64,000 nucleotides of DNA from Phycisphaerae bacterium (GTDB lineage Bacteria; Planctomycetota; Phycisphaerae; Phycisphaerales; UBA1924). Positions 53,900 to 62,515 of the stretch are shown piece after piece; position 1 is the stretch's first letter; each line of letters opens with the position of its first letter. Below the pieces are notes generated by a model. That model was not told the DNA's origin and made no database searches. It saw nothing but the letters and a program-made list of their open reading frames with translations. The position numbers were made by a program, and so were the translations under genes. The stretch lies in the NCBI GenBank assembly GCA_016793805.1, contig JAEUIZ010000028.1, forward strand, positions 62,001-126,000, given 5' to 3'.

Positions 53900-53986
53900 C
53901 TGCCGGAACCTCCGCGTCGGAGCGGCATCGTAGATGCGTCGGGCTCGCGGGATCGCGGGCCGGCGAGAACCCACGGAGAACTTGCG

Positions 53987-54898
53987 ATGCGTCGAGCGGC
54001 CCTGGTGGTGGCGTGCGCGATTGGTCTGCCTCTGATATCGACGCCGGCGAGCGAAAGGCCGAGCGCCGCGGGAGCCGGCCCGGAGATGGGATCGGCGCCC
54101 GTGGCGTCGAAGGCGGGGCTGACGCTGGCGGGGGCGAGGCGTGTGATCGCGGGGGCGAGGGCGGAGGCGGCGGTCAAGGCCGGGACGGGCGTGATCGCGG
54201 TGGTGGACGAAGGGGGCAACCTCGTGGCGCTGGAGCGGCTGGAGGGGACGTTTCCGGCGGGCGCGGAGATCTCGATCGGGAAGGCGCGGACGGCGGCGAT
54301 GTTCCGCAAGCCGACGCGGTTCTTCGAGGAAGCGATCAAGAACGGGCGCGTGGCGATGACGTCGATGCCGGAGCGGGTGGGATTCACGCCGTTGCAGGGC
54401 GGTGTGCCGCTGGTGGTGGATGGGCAGGTGGTCGGGGGTGTGGGTGTGAGCGGGGCGGCGAGCGCGGCGCAGGACGAGGAGTTGGCGCTGGCCGGTGCGG
54501 CGGCGCTGCAGGGTCCGGAGCCGGCGACGGAGGCGCCGACGGCGTACTTCGACGCGGAGCGGGTGCGGCAGTCGTTCGCCAGGGGCGTGCCGCTGTTTCG
54601 CGGGAGCGAGGGCGCGGACTGCGAGGTGCACACAAGCCGTCGCGACGCGCCCGGGGTGCCCGAGGTCCACGAGCACGAGGCGGACGTGATCTACGTGACG
54701 CAGGGCACGGCGACGATGGTGACGGGCGGGACGCTCGTGGGCGGCGAGGGTGTTGGCGAGGTTCGCGGGGGCAGGCTCGAAGGCGGCGAGGCTCGGGGGC
54801 TGTCCGCGGGCGACGTGATCGTGATCCCGCGCGGCACCCCGCATTGGTTCAAGGAGGTGCAGGGTCCATTCCTGTACTACCTGGTGAAGATTCGGTAG
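53987..54898 (+). CDS. Secreted GlcG/HbpS-like protein fused to a cupin
   Basis: 303 aa from ATG 53987, divergent from the sigma factor. Signal peptide MRRAALVVACAIGLPLISTPA. Residues 45-175 match the GlcG/HbpS (DUF336) fold: GVIAVVDEGGNLVALERLEG, ARTAAMFRKPTRFFEEA, LQGGVPLVVDGQVVGGVGVSG; HbpS binds heme or iron in Streptomyces. Residues 200-300 are a cupin: PEVHEHEADVIYVTQGTATM and PRGTPHWFKEVQGP give the His-x-His...Glu...His metal set. The fusion may bind a metal or oxidise a ligand. It opens the oxidation cluster on the plus strand. Function of the fusion is unknown. Confidence 0.8.
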   Translation: MRRAALVVACAIGLPLISTPASERPSAAGAGPEMGSAPVASKAGLTLAGARRVIAGARAEAAVKAGTGVIAVVDEGGNLVALERLEGTFPAGAEISIGKARTAAMFRKPTRFFEEAIKNGRVAMTSMPERVGFTPLQGGVPLVVDGQVVGGVGVSGAASAAQDEELALAGAAALQGPEPATEAPTAYFDAERVRQSFARGVPLFRGSEGADCEVHTSRRDAPGVPEVHEHEADVIYVTQGTATMVTGGTLVGGEGVGEVRGGRLEGGEARGLSAGDVIVIPRGTPHWFKEVQGPFLYYLVKIR

Positions 54899-55042
54899 AT
54901 GGGCTCGGGGGCGTGCGCGAGCGAGCGCGTGCCGCGGGTTGAGCCTTTGGGTCCGGGGTGGTCCGTTTCAGCACAATCGACACACACGCTCGGCGCTGGG
55001 CGGGACACGTCTCGCCCGCGCCGGGCAACAGGAACACGACCG

Positions 55043-55945
55043 ATGAGAACGATGAGCACGACGACGGCGGTAGTTCTGGCCCTGGCCCTGGCGGGGTGCG
55101 CGACGGATGGCCCCCCTTCTGTCCCTGGAGCGGCCGACGCCCGGGCGGCGTCGGAGCGCCCGCGGGTGCTGGTCAATAAGGACCAGAACGGGGTGGCGCT
55201 GCAGGGGTACGACCCGGTGGCCTACTTCACGGATGGGAAGCCGACGAAGGGGAATCCCGCGCACGCGGCCAAGCACGGTGGCGCGACGTACTACTTCGCG
55301 TCGCACGAGCACCACCAGATGTTCGTGGCGGACCCGGAGCGGTACACGCCGCAGTTCGGGGGATACTGCGGGTACGCGGCGTCGATCAACAAGTTGAGCC
55401 CGATCAGCCCGGAGTACTGGGAGGTGCTGGACGGTCGGCTGGTCTTGCAACACAACCAGCGTGCGTGGGACGCGTGGCACAAGGACGTGCCCGGGAACCT
55501 GAAGAAGGCGGACGCGAACTGGCCGGGGCTGGTCGAGCGGAACGCGAGGCCGGAGAAGGTGCTCGTGAACACGGACGCGATGGGCGTGGCGGTGCAGGGG
55601 TACGACGTGGTGGCGTACTTCACCGACGGCATGCCCGTGAAGGGAACGGCCGAGCACGAGTCGGTCTACAACGGGGCGAGGTATCGGTTCGCGAGCAAGG
55701 AGCACCGGGACCGGTTCGAGCAGGACCCGGCGAAGTACGAGCCGCAGTTCGGCGGGTACTGCGCGTACGCGGCGTCGATCAACAAGGTGTCGCCGATCAA
55801 TCCGCGGTACTGGTCGATCGAGGACGGGCGGCTGCTGCTGCAGCACACGCAGGAGGCGTACGACCTGTTCTACAAGGACGCGAAGGGGAACCTCGCGCGA
55901 GCGGACAAGAACTGGCCCGGGCTGGTGGAGCGGCGCGGGAAGTAG
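55043..55945 (+). CDS. Lipoprotein with two YHS domains
   Basis: 300 aa from ATG 55043 (ATG 55052 is close). LALALAGC at the end of the signal peptide is a lipobox, Cys19 being the lipidation site. Two similar YHS-type domains follow: GVALQGYDPVAYFTDGKPTK ... GGYCGYAASINKLSP and GVAVQGYDVVAYFTDGMPVK ... GGYCAYAASINKVSP. Each has one Cys and conserved aromatic residues. YHS domains bind metal ions (iron or copper) or occur in metal-handling proteins. The two halves are a clear tandem duplication. The protein would be anchored in a membrane facing the periplasm. Its role in the cluster is inference. Confidence 0.87.
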   Translation: MRTMSTTTAVVLALALAGCATDGPPSVPGAADARAASERPRVLVNKDQNGVALQGYDPVAYFTDGKPTKGNPAHAAKHGGATYYFASHEHHQMFVADPERYTPQFGGYCGYAASINKLSPISPEYWEVLDGRLVLQHNQRAWDAWHKDVPGNLKKADANWPGLVERNARPEKVLVNTDAMGVAVQGYDVVAYFTDGMPVKGTAEHESVYNGARYRFASKEHRDRFEQDPAKYEPQFGGYCAYAASINKVSPINPRYWSIEDGRLLLQHTQEAYDLFYKDAKGNLARADKNWPGLVERRGK

Positions 55946-56071
55946 AAGGGCGGCGAGCGTCTCGCGCCCCCCCACCCCCCGACCCATCTCCCCCACCCCC
56001 TCCGCGCTCTTACCGCTGCGCCGCCACAGGCGCATCACCCCAATCTCTGAACTCAACCGGAAGGAAGAACC

Positions 56072-57682
56072 ATGCTGACGATTCTTGTGCCCGCGATTCT
56101 CGCACTCGGACCGGACATCCCGCCCCGCACGCCCGACGCGATCGTTGACCTCCGCACGCGCGAGGGGACGGCGATGGTGAAGGGGGCATGGCGCTACAGC
56201 GACGCGCGGTTTGTGGAGGTGGAGCATCGCCTGCCGGGGCCGGACAACAGGCCGACGGGCGCGCCGACGAGGACGATGGACATCTCGCCCAAGGCTGGTC
56301 CGGCGGAGTTCGACGACTCGGGGTGGACGACGCTCGATCCGGAGTCGCTGGAGGCTCGACGCGGGATGGGTCGATTCTCGGGCGCGTGGTACCGGCTGCA
56401 CCTGACGATCCCGGAGCGAGTGGGCGCGTTCGAAGCGGCGGGATCGACGGTGGTGCTCGAGGTGGTGATGGACGACTACGCGGAGGTGTGGGTGGATGGG
56501 CGGCTGCCGACGGTGCTGGGGCAGAGCGGCGGCGCGCTCGTGAGGGGCTGGAACGCGGCGAACCGAGTGGTGGTGGCGCGCGACGCGAGGCCCGGGCAGC
56601 GGGTGACGGTGGCGGTCTTTGCGCTCAACGGCCCGGTCTCGGACCCGCCGGCGAACTACATCTGGGTGCGGTCGGCGACGCTGGACTTCTACACGCCGGA
56701 GCGACTGACGACGATCCAGGACGTGCCGGTGGAGGTGCTGCGGGTCGATCCGGGGATGGACGTGGTGATCCCCGAGAAGCCCAGGCTGGAGCGGCTGGCG
56801 GACGGGTTCACGTTCACGGAGGGCCCGTTGTGGGTCCCGGCGAGCGCGGGCGGGGCGGGGGCGACGCCGATCGGCGCGGGGTACCTGCTGTTCAGCGACC
56901 CGAATCAGAACGTGATCCATCGGTGGTCGCCGGACGACGGGCTGTCGGTGTATCGCACCAAGAGCGGGTACACGGGGGTGGACATCGGCGAGTACGGGCA
57001 GCCCGGGTCCAATGGCCTGGCGCTGGACCGCGACGGGCGGGTGACGATCTGCGAGCACGGGAACCGGCGCGTGACGCGGCTGGAGAAGAACGGAACGATC
57101 ACGGTGCTGGCGGACCGGTACGAGGGGAAGCGGCTGAACAGCCCGAACGACCTGGTGTATCGCTCGGATGGGGTGCTGTACTTCACGGACCCGCCGTTCG
57201 GCCTACCGAAGTTCCACGAGGATCCCCGGCGCGAGTTGCCGCACTGTGGGGTGTACGCGATCTACGACGGGCGGGTGAAACTGGTCTCGACGGACCTGAG
57301 GGGGCCGAACGGGCTGGCGTTCTCGCCGGACGAGCGGTACCTGTACGTCGGGAACTGGGACGTGAAGAAGAAGGTGGTGATGCGGTACGAGGTGCAGCCC
57401 GACGGCACGCTGGCGGGCGGGCGGGTGTTCTTTGACATGACCGGCGACACGTCCGAGATCGCGCTGGACGGGCTCAAGGTCGATCGTGCCGGCAACCTGT
57501 TCGTGTCCGGGCCCGGGGGCGTGTGGGTGATCTCGTCGGCGGGGAAGCACCTGGGGACGATCCGGTGCCCGGAACTGCCGGCGAACTTCGCGTGGGGCGA
57601 CGAGGACCGCAAGACGCTGTACCTCGCGGCGCGGACCGGCATCTACAGGATGCGGATGAACATCGCCGGCGCGGGGCAGTAG
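56072..57682 (+). CDS. Secreted SMP-30/gluconolactonase-like protein with N-terminal beta domain
   Basis: 536 aa. Short signal sequence (MLTILVPAILALGPD). Residues 30-220 form a galactose-binding-like beta sandwich (AWYRLHLTIPERVGAFEAAG, VVLEVVMDDYAEVWVDGRLP). The six-blade propeller domain starts near 250: FTFTEGPLWVPA, GSNGLALDRDGRVTICEHG, LNSPNDLVYRSDGVLYFTDP, GPNGLAFSPDERYLYVGNW. Glu, Asn and Asp at these blade tips are the metal ligands of SMP-30/gluconolactonases, which open sugar lactones to aldonic acids. It would complement the sugar dehydrogenase next to it, but the exact lactone is not known. RBS GGAAGGAAG precedes ATG 56072. Confidence 0.85.
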   Translation: MLTILVPAILALGPDIPPRTPDAIVDLRTREGTAMVKGAWRYSDARFVEVEHRLPGPDNRPTGAPTRTMDISPKAGPAEFDDSGWTTLDPESLEARRGMGRFSGAWYRLHLTIPERVGAFEAAGSTVVLEVVMDDYAEVWVDGRLPTVLGQSGGALVRGWNAANRVVVARDARPGQRVTVAVFALNGPVSDPPANYIWVRSATLDFYTPERLTTIQDVPVEVLRVDPGMDVVIPEKPRLERLADGFTFTEGPLWVPASAGGAGATPIGAGYLLFSDPNQNVIHRWSPDDGLSVYRTKSGYTGVDIGEYGQPGSNGLALDRDGRVTICEHGNRRVTRLEKNGTITVLADRYEGKRLNSPNDLVYRSDGVLYFTDPPFGLPKFHEDPRRELPHCGVYAIYDGRVKLVSTDLRGPNGLAFSPDERYLYVGNWDVKKKVVMRYEVQPDGTLAGGRVFFDMTGDTSEIALDGLKVDRAGNLFVSGPGGVWVISSAGKHLGTIRCPELPANFAWGDEDRKTLYLAARTGIYRMRMNIAGAGQ

Positions 57683-57775
57683 CCCCGCCGCCGGGAACGG
57701 ACCATCGCGGTGTCTCGAGGCGACGTTGACTGTGGTTGTCGCGCGCCCGCGCCGCGGTTGAACAAAGGATGACAC

Positions 57776-58885
57776 ATGAAGGCAGTGGCTGTCTTTCCCG
57801 AGACGCGAGAGATCAGACTGATCGAGCACCCCGAGCCGCGGATCGAGTCTCCGACGGAGGTGAAGGTGCGGGTGCTGGAGGTTGGGGTGTGCGGGACGGA
57901 CAAGGAGATCTGCGCGTTCCACTATGGCGTGCCGCCGCGGGGGCAGGGGCACCTGGTGATCGGGCACGAGGCGCTGGGCGAGGTGGTGGAGGCGGGCGTG
58001 GGGGTGCGGACGCTGAAGAAGGGCGACCTGGTGGTGATGACGGTGCGCCGGCCGTGCGGGCAGGCGGGGTGCGAGTCGTGCAAGATCGGTCGGCAGGACT
58101 TCTGCTTTTCCGGGGCGTTCACGGAGCGCGGGATCAAGGAGCGTCACGGGTTCATGACGGAGTACGTCGTGGACGATGAGCGGTTCATGGTCGCGGTGCC
58201 GAGGCACCTTCGGGACGTGGCGATCCTGGTGGAGCCGCTGACGATCGCGGAGAAGGCGCTGATCCAGGTGTGGCAGGTTCAGCAGCGGTTGCCGTGGTCG
58301 TGCCCGCACGCGCCGGACCACAAGCCGGGGGTGTGCCATCACGCGGTGGTGCTGGGCGCGGGTCCCGTGGGCCTGCTGGGGGCGATGGCGTTCCGGGCGG
58401 CGGGGTTCACGACGTATGTCTATTCACGCGAGGGGCCGACGAGCGAGAAGGCGCGCCTGGTGGAGTCGTTCGGCGCGGTGTACGTCTCGTCGGAGGAGAC
58501 GCCGGTGGAGCGGCTGGTGGACCGGGTGGGGACGATCGACGTGGTGTACGAGGCGACGGGCGCGAGCAGGCTGTCGTTCGAGGTGCTCAAGCAGGTGGGC
58601 CCGAACGCGGCGTTCGTGTTCACGGGGGTGCCCGGGCGGCGCGGATCGGCGGAGATCGACACGGACCTGTTGATGCGGAACATGGTGCTCAAGAACCAGG
58701 TGGTGTTCGGGACGGTCAACGCGGGACGGGACGCGTTCGAGGCGGCGGTGCGGGACCTTGGCGTGTTCATGGAGCGCTGGCCGGAGGCGACGCGGAAGTT
58801 GCTGACGGGGCGGTATCGGGTGGAGGACCACCGCGAGCCGCTGCTGTCGACGGCGGGGATCAAGGCGGTGATCGCGTTCAACTAG
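57776..58885 (+). CDS. gdh: Zinc-dependent glucose 1-dehydrogenase-like MDR enzyme
   Basis: 369 aa, archaeal-type glucose dehydrogenase length. Catalytic zinc ligands are in VGVCGTDKEICAFHYG and GHLVIGHEALGEVVEAG; a structural Cys cluster follows in RRPCGQAGCESCKIGRQDFC. The Rossmann motif is VVLGAGPVGLLGAMAFRAAG. C-terminal features (MRNMVLKNQVVFGTVNAGRD, FEAAVRDLG) match the Glu_dehyd_C family that oxidises glucose and other aldoses to lactones with NAD(P). The lactone would then suit the gluconolactonase upstream. No signal peptide is visible, so it is cytoplasmic. Gap to the aquaporin gene is 89 nt. Symbol is tentative. Confidence 0.88.
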   Translation: MKAVAVFPETREIRLIEHPEPRIESPTEVKVRVLEVGVCGTDKEICAFHYGVPPRGQGHLVIGHEALGEVVEAGVGVRTLKKGDLVVMTVRRPCGQAGCESCKIGRQDFCFSGAFTERGIKERHGFMTEYVVDDERFMVAVPRHLRDVAILVEPLTIAEKALIQVWQVQQRLPWSCPHAPDHKPGVCHHAVVLGAGPVGLLGAMAFRAAGFTTYVYSREGPTSEKARLVESFGAVYVSSEETPVERLVDRVGTIDVVYEATGASRLSFEVLKQVGPNAAFVFTGVPGRRGSAEIDTDLLMRNMVLKNQVVFGTVNAGRDAFEAAVRDLGVFMERWPEATRKLLTGRYRVEDHREPLLSTAGIKAVIAFN

Positions 58886-58974
58886 GCGGGAGGGGGAGGG
58901 GCGCGGGGGGTGCGTTGGCGCGAGGCCGCGGACGCGCTGCGCGCGTCGCCGAAGCGACACTCGAGAACGGCGAG

Positions 58975-59790
58975 ATGAGGCAGGAGCACTGGTTCAACTA
59001 TCTGATCGAGGCGTCGCTGCTCGGGGCGTTCATGGTGTCGGCGTGCGTGTTCGTCGCGCTGCTGGAACATCCCGGCTCGGCGGCGCGGCGGGCGCTGCGG
59101 CACGCGGGTGTTCGCCGCGGGCTGGTCGGCCTGGCGATGGGGGCGACGGCGGTGGCGCTCATCACCTCGCCGTGGGGGCAGCGGTCGGGCGCGCACATGA
59201 ACCCGGCGGTGACGCTCGCGTTCCTCGCGCTGGGGAAGGTGACGCCGATCGACGCGGCGGGGTACGTGGTGGGGCAGTTCGCCGGAGGCATCGCGGGGGT
59301 AGGCTTGGCGCGGACGGTCTTGGGGCGTGTCGTTGCGCACCCTTCCGTCGGCTTTGTGGCGACGCGGCCCGGGCGGCGCGGCCCGTGGGTGGCGTGGGTG
59401 GCGGAGTTCGCGATCGCGTTCGTGCTCATGTCGGTGGTGCTGCGGCTGAGCAACGACGCGGGCCTCGCGTTCCTGACGCCCTGGGCCGCGGGCGGGCTGG
59501 TGGCTGTCTACATCACGCTGGAAGCGCCGCTGTCGGGGATGAGCATGAACCCGGCGCGGACGCTGGGCTCGGCGGTGCACGCGCGCGACTTTGCGGCGTG
59601 GTGGGTGTACGCGACGGCGCCGGCGGTGGCGATGCTGGCCGCGGCGTGGGTGTTCGTCGCCACCGATGGGCACGCGTACTGCGCCAAACTCGACCATCGT
59701 GGCGATTCGGCGTGTCCGTTCCTGTGCGAGATCGGCGGGCTTCGGCCGCATCCTGGCCGCGCGGCGGGCATCCAAGGTTCGGGCGAGTAG
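58975..59790 (+). CDS. MIP-family channel (aquaporin / glycerol facilitator)
   Basis: 271 aa from ATG 58975. Two NPA signatures, SGAHMNPAVTLAF and GMSMNPARTLGSAV, and six transmembrane helices with an inverted internal repeat give an aquaporin-type channel. The region before the second NPA (TPWAAGGLVAVYITLEAPLS) is standard. Residues of the selectivity filter were not resolved, so water versus glycerol or other small neutral solutes remains open. A Cys/His-containing C-terminal tail (YCAKLDHRGDSACPFLCE) is uncommon and could be cytoplasmic or metal-related. It lies between the glucose dehydrogenase and GMC enzyme, suggesting small sugar-alcohol or water flow in the same process. Confidence 0.88.
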   Translation: MRQEHWFNYLIEASLLGAFMVSACVFVALLEHPGSAARRALRHAGVRRGLVGLAMGATAVALITSPWGQRSGAHMNPAVTLAFLALGKVTPIDAAGYVVGQFAGGIAGVGLARTVLGRVVAHPSVGFVATRPGRRGPWVAWVAEFAIAFVLMSVVLRLSNDAGLAFLTPWAAGGLVAVYITLEAPLSGMSMNPARTLGSAVHARDFAAWWVYATAPAVAMLAAAWVFVATDGHAYCAKLDHRGDSACPFLCEIGGLRPHPGRAAGIQGSGE

Positions 59791-59870
59791 GCCGCGCGAG
59801 GCGTCGCGGTGGGCGTGGCCCGATCGCGCGTGTCTCGCCGTGGTTGCATCACATCTGAGACTGAGGCCCC

Positions 59871-61415
59871 ATGAACCCTGACTATGACGTCATCATCATC
59901 GGCACGGGCGCGGGCGGCGGGACGCTGGCGCGCAAACTGGCGCCCTCGGGCAAGCGGATCCTGTTGCTCGAGCGTGGCGAGTGGCTCCCGCGCGAGAAGG
60001 AGAACTGGTCGACCAAGGCGGTGATGCTCGAGGGCCGATACAAGGCGCACGAGTGCTGGCAGGACAAGGACGGCAAGCCGTTCGCGCCCGGGGCGCACTA
60101 CTGGGTCGGCGGGAACACGAAGGTGTACGGGGCGGCGCTGTTCCGGTTCCGGCGCGAGGACTTCGGGGAGATCCGGCATCACGGGGGCGTGTCGCCGGCG
60201 TGGCCGATCACGTACGACGACCTCTCGCCGTATTACCTCGAGGCGGAGCGCTGGTACCACGTGCATGGGCATCGCGGGGAGGACCCGACGGAGGCGGCGT
60301 GCGCGGACCCGTACCCGCATCCGGCGGTTTCGCACGAGCCGCGGATCCAGCGGCTGCACGACGACCTCTCGCGGCTGGGGCTTCGGCCGTTCCACGTGCC
60401 GCTGGGGATCAACCTCGACGAGTCGGATCGAGCGAGGAGCGCGTGCATCCGGTGCGAGACGTGCGACGGGCATCCGTGCCTGGTGGACGCGAAGGCCGAC
60501 GCGGCGACGTGCGGGGTTCGGCCGGCCCTGGCGCACCCGAACGTGACGCTGCTGACGGGCGCGATGGTGACGCGGCTGGAGACGGACGCCTCGGGACGAC
60601 GCGTCGAGCGCGTGGTCGTGGAGCGCGGGGGCAAGACCGAGCGGTACACGGGGGCGATCGTCGTGGTCTCGGCGGGGGCGATCAACTCGGCGGCGCTGCT
60701 CCTGCGGTCGGCGTGCGCGGCGCACCCGCGCGGGCTGGGCAACAGTTCGGACCAGGTGGGGCGGAACTACATGTGCCACAACAACAGCGTGATGCTGGCG
60801 ATCTCGAAGACGCCGAACCCGACGCGGTTCCAGAAGACGATCGCGGTGAACGACTTCTACCTGGCGTCGGAGGCGTGGGACTTCCCGATGGGGCACATCT
60901 CGATGGTGGGGAAGTCGGACGCGGACACGATCGCGGCGGGAGCGCCCGCGCCGGCGCCGCGCGTGGTCTTCAGCACGATGGCCTCGCACGCGCTGGACTT
61001 CTGGCTCACGAGCGAGGACCTGCCGGACCCGGAGAACCGCGTGACCGTCGGGAGCGATGGGCGGATCACGCTGCGCTACACGCCCAACAACGAGGAGGCG
61101 CACCGGCGGCTGATCCGGACGCTCAAGGGGATGCTGAGCAAGATCGGGTGCGAGGAGGGGCGGCTGCTCCCGTCGCACGTCTATCTCGGGAAGAAGATCC
61201 CGCTGGCCGGCGTGGCGCACCAGTGCGGGACGCTGCGGTTCGGGACGGACCCGAGGACCTCGGTGCTCGACGTGAACTGCAAGGCCCACGACCTGGACAA
61301 CCTGTATTGCGTCGACGGCGGGTTCTTCGCGTCGTCCACGGCGGTCAACCCCGCGCTGACGATCATGGCCAATGCCCTTCGCGTGGGGGACCACCTGCTG
61401 TCGCGGCTTGCGTAG
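59871..61415 (+). CDS. GMC-family FAD oxidoreductase with Cys-rich insert
   Basis: 514 aa. The FAD motif YDVIIIGTGAGGGTLA opens the protein. WVGGNTKVYGAALFRF and ITYDDLSPYYLEAERWY are family segments. The active-site pair lies near the end: VAHQCGTLRFGTDP (His) and STAVNPALTIMANALR (Asn). Between, CIRCETCDGHPC places four Cys at 192, 195, 198 and 203. Some bacterial GMC enzymes of the glucose dehydrogenase type carry an iron-sulfur cluster in a Cys-rich insert, so a cofactor here is possible (inference). No signal peptide; export by a Tat partner or cytoplasmic location is open. The substrate is probably a sugar or alcohol given neighbours. Confidence 0.88.
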   Translation: MNPDYDVIIIGTGAGGGTLARKLAPSGKRILLLERGEWLPREKENWSTKAVMLEGRYKAHECWQDKDGKPFAPGAHYWVGGNTKVYGAALFRFRREDFGEIRHHGGVSPAWPITYDDLSPYYLEAERWYHVHGHRGEDPTEAACADPYPHPAVSHEPRIQRLHDDLSRLGLRPFHVPLGINLDESDRARSACIRCETCDGHPCLVDAKADAATCGVRPALAHPNVTLLTGAMVTRLETDASGRRVERVVVERGGKTERYTGAIVVVSAGAINSAALLLRSACAAHPRGLGNSSDQVGRNYMCHNNSVMLAISKTPNPTRFQKTIAVNDFYLASEAWDFPMGHISMVGKSDADTIAAGAPAPAPRVVFSTMASHALDFWLTSEDLPDPENRVTVGSDGRITLRYTPNNEEAHRRLIRTLKGMLSKIGCEEGRLLPSHVYLGKKIPLAGVAHQCGTLRFGTDPRTSVLDVNCKAHDLDNLYCVDGGFFASSTAVNPALTIMANALRVGDHLLSRLA

Positions 61416-61456
61416 GCGAGGGCGCCGGTCCCTTGATCCGGCTCGGAGAACTGCAG

Positions 61457-62515
61457 ATGAAGAGACGAGTTGCGGTGTTCCTGCTGGCTGTTGCGGTCGT
61501 GCCGCTGGCGCGCGGGCAAGCGCCGTCGGAGCCGTCGGCGGCCGTGGCGGTGGCGGGGGTGTCGATCGTGGTGGACGATCTGGATCGTGCGCGCGAGTTC
61601 TACACGGGGGTGCTGGGATTCGCGGCGGACACAGAGGTCGAACTGGTCGGGGACGCGCTGGAGCGCTCGACGGGGGTGTTCGGCGCGCGGGCGCGGGTGT
61701 CGGGGCTTCGGCTGGGCGAGGAGCGGGTGGAACTGATCGACTACCTCGCGCCGGAGGGGCGGGCGTATCCGGCGGACTCGCGGTCGAACGATCGGTGGTT
61801 CCAGCATGTCGCGATCGTGGTGTCGGACATGGACCGGGCGTACGCGCACCTTCGCGCGCACCGGGTGCGGCACGCCTCGAGCGGGCCGCAGGCGCTGCCG
61901 GCGTGGAACACGGGCACGGCGGGGATCAAGGCCTTTTATTTCAAGGATCCGGACGGGCACGTTCTGGAGGTGATCTGGTTTCCGCCGGGAAAGGGCGACC
62001 CGCGGTGGCAGAGGCCGACGGATCGGCTGTTCCTGGGGATCGACCACACGGCGATCGCGGTGGCGGACACGGAGGCGAGCCTGGGGTTCTATCGGGACAC
62101 GCTCGGGCTGCGGGTCGCGGGGGGGAGCGAGAACTTCGGGTCGGAGCAGGAGCGGCTGAACAACGTGTTTGGGGCGCGGGTGCGGATCACGACGCTGCGC
62201 GCGGCGGCTGGGCCGGGGGTGGAACTGCTGGAGTACCTCGCGCCGTCGGACGGGAGGCCGTATCCGGTGGAGTCGCGTCCGAACGACCTCGTGTCGTGGC
62301 GGACGATCGTGGTGATGCCCGACGCGGAGGCGACGGCGAGGCGGCTTCGCGAGGCGCGGGTGGACTGGGTGACGGCGGGCGTGGTGCCGTCGCCCCAGGG
62401 CGTGCTGGGCGAGGGCGCGGGCGGGACGGTGCGCGATCCGGATGGGCACGCGGTTCGGTTCACGAGCCGGAACGACGACGCGGTGCCGGCATCGAAGGTC
62501 GGGAGCAAACCATGA
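61457..62515 (+). CDS. Secreted protein with two VOC (glyoxalase-fold) domains
   Basis: 352 aa from ATG 61457. Signal peptide MKRRVAVFLLAVAVVPLARG. Two paired betaalphabetabetabeta modules: first GVSIVVDDLDRAREFYTGVL ... HVAIVVSDMDRAYAHLRAH ... DGHVLEVIWFPPGKGD; second DHTAIAVADTEASLGFYRDT ... VRDPDGHAVRFTSRNDDA. VOC proteins bind a metal in a U-shaped cleft and act as glyoxalases, dioxygenases or resistance proteins. Some His/Glu ligands are present (HVAIV, DHTAIA, DGH, ELIDY), but the exact chemistry cannot be set. Its ATGA overlap with the next gene implies coupled expression in the cluster. Confidence 0.83.
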   Translation: MKRRVAVFLLAVAVVPLARGQAPSEPSAAVAVAGVSIVVDDLDRAREFYTGVLGFAADTEVELVGDALERSTGVFGARARVSGLRLGEERVELIDYLAPEGRAYPADSRSNDRWFQHVAIVVSDMDRAYAHLRAHRVRHASSGPQALPAWNTGTAGIKAFYFKDPDGHVLEVIWFPPGKGDPRWQRPTDRLFLGIDHTAIAVADTEASLGFYRDTLGLRVAGGSENFGSEQERLNNVFGARVRITTLRAAAGPGVELLEYLAPSDGRPYPVESRPNDLVSWRTIVVMPDAEATARRLREARVDWVTAGVVPSPQGVLGEGAGGTVRDPDGHAVRFTSRNDDAVPASKVGSKP

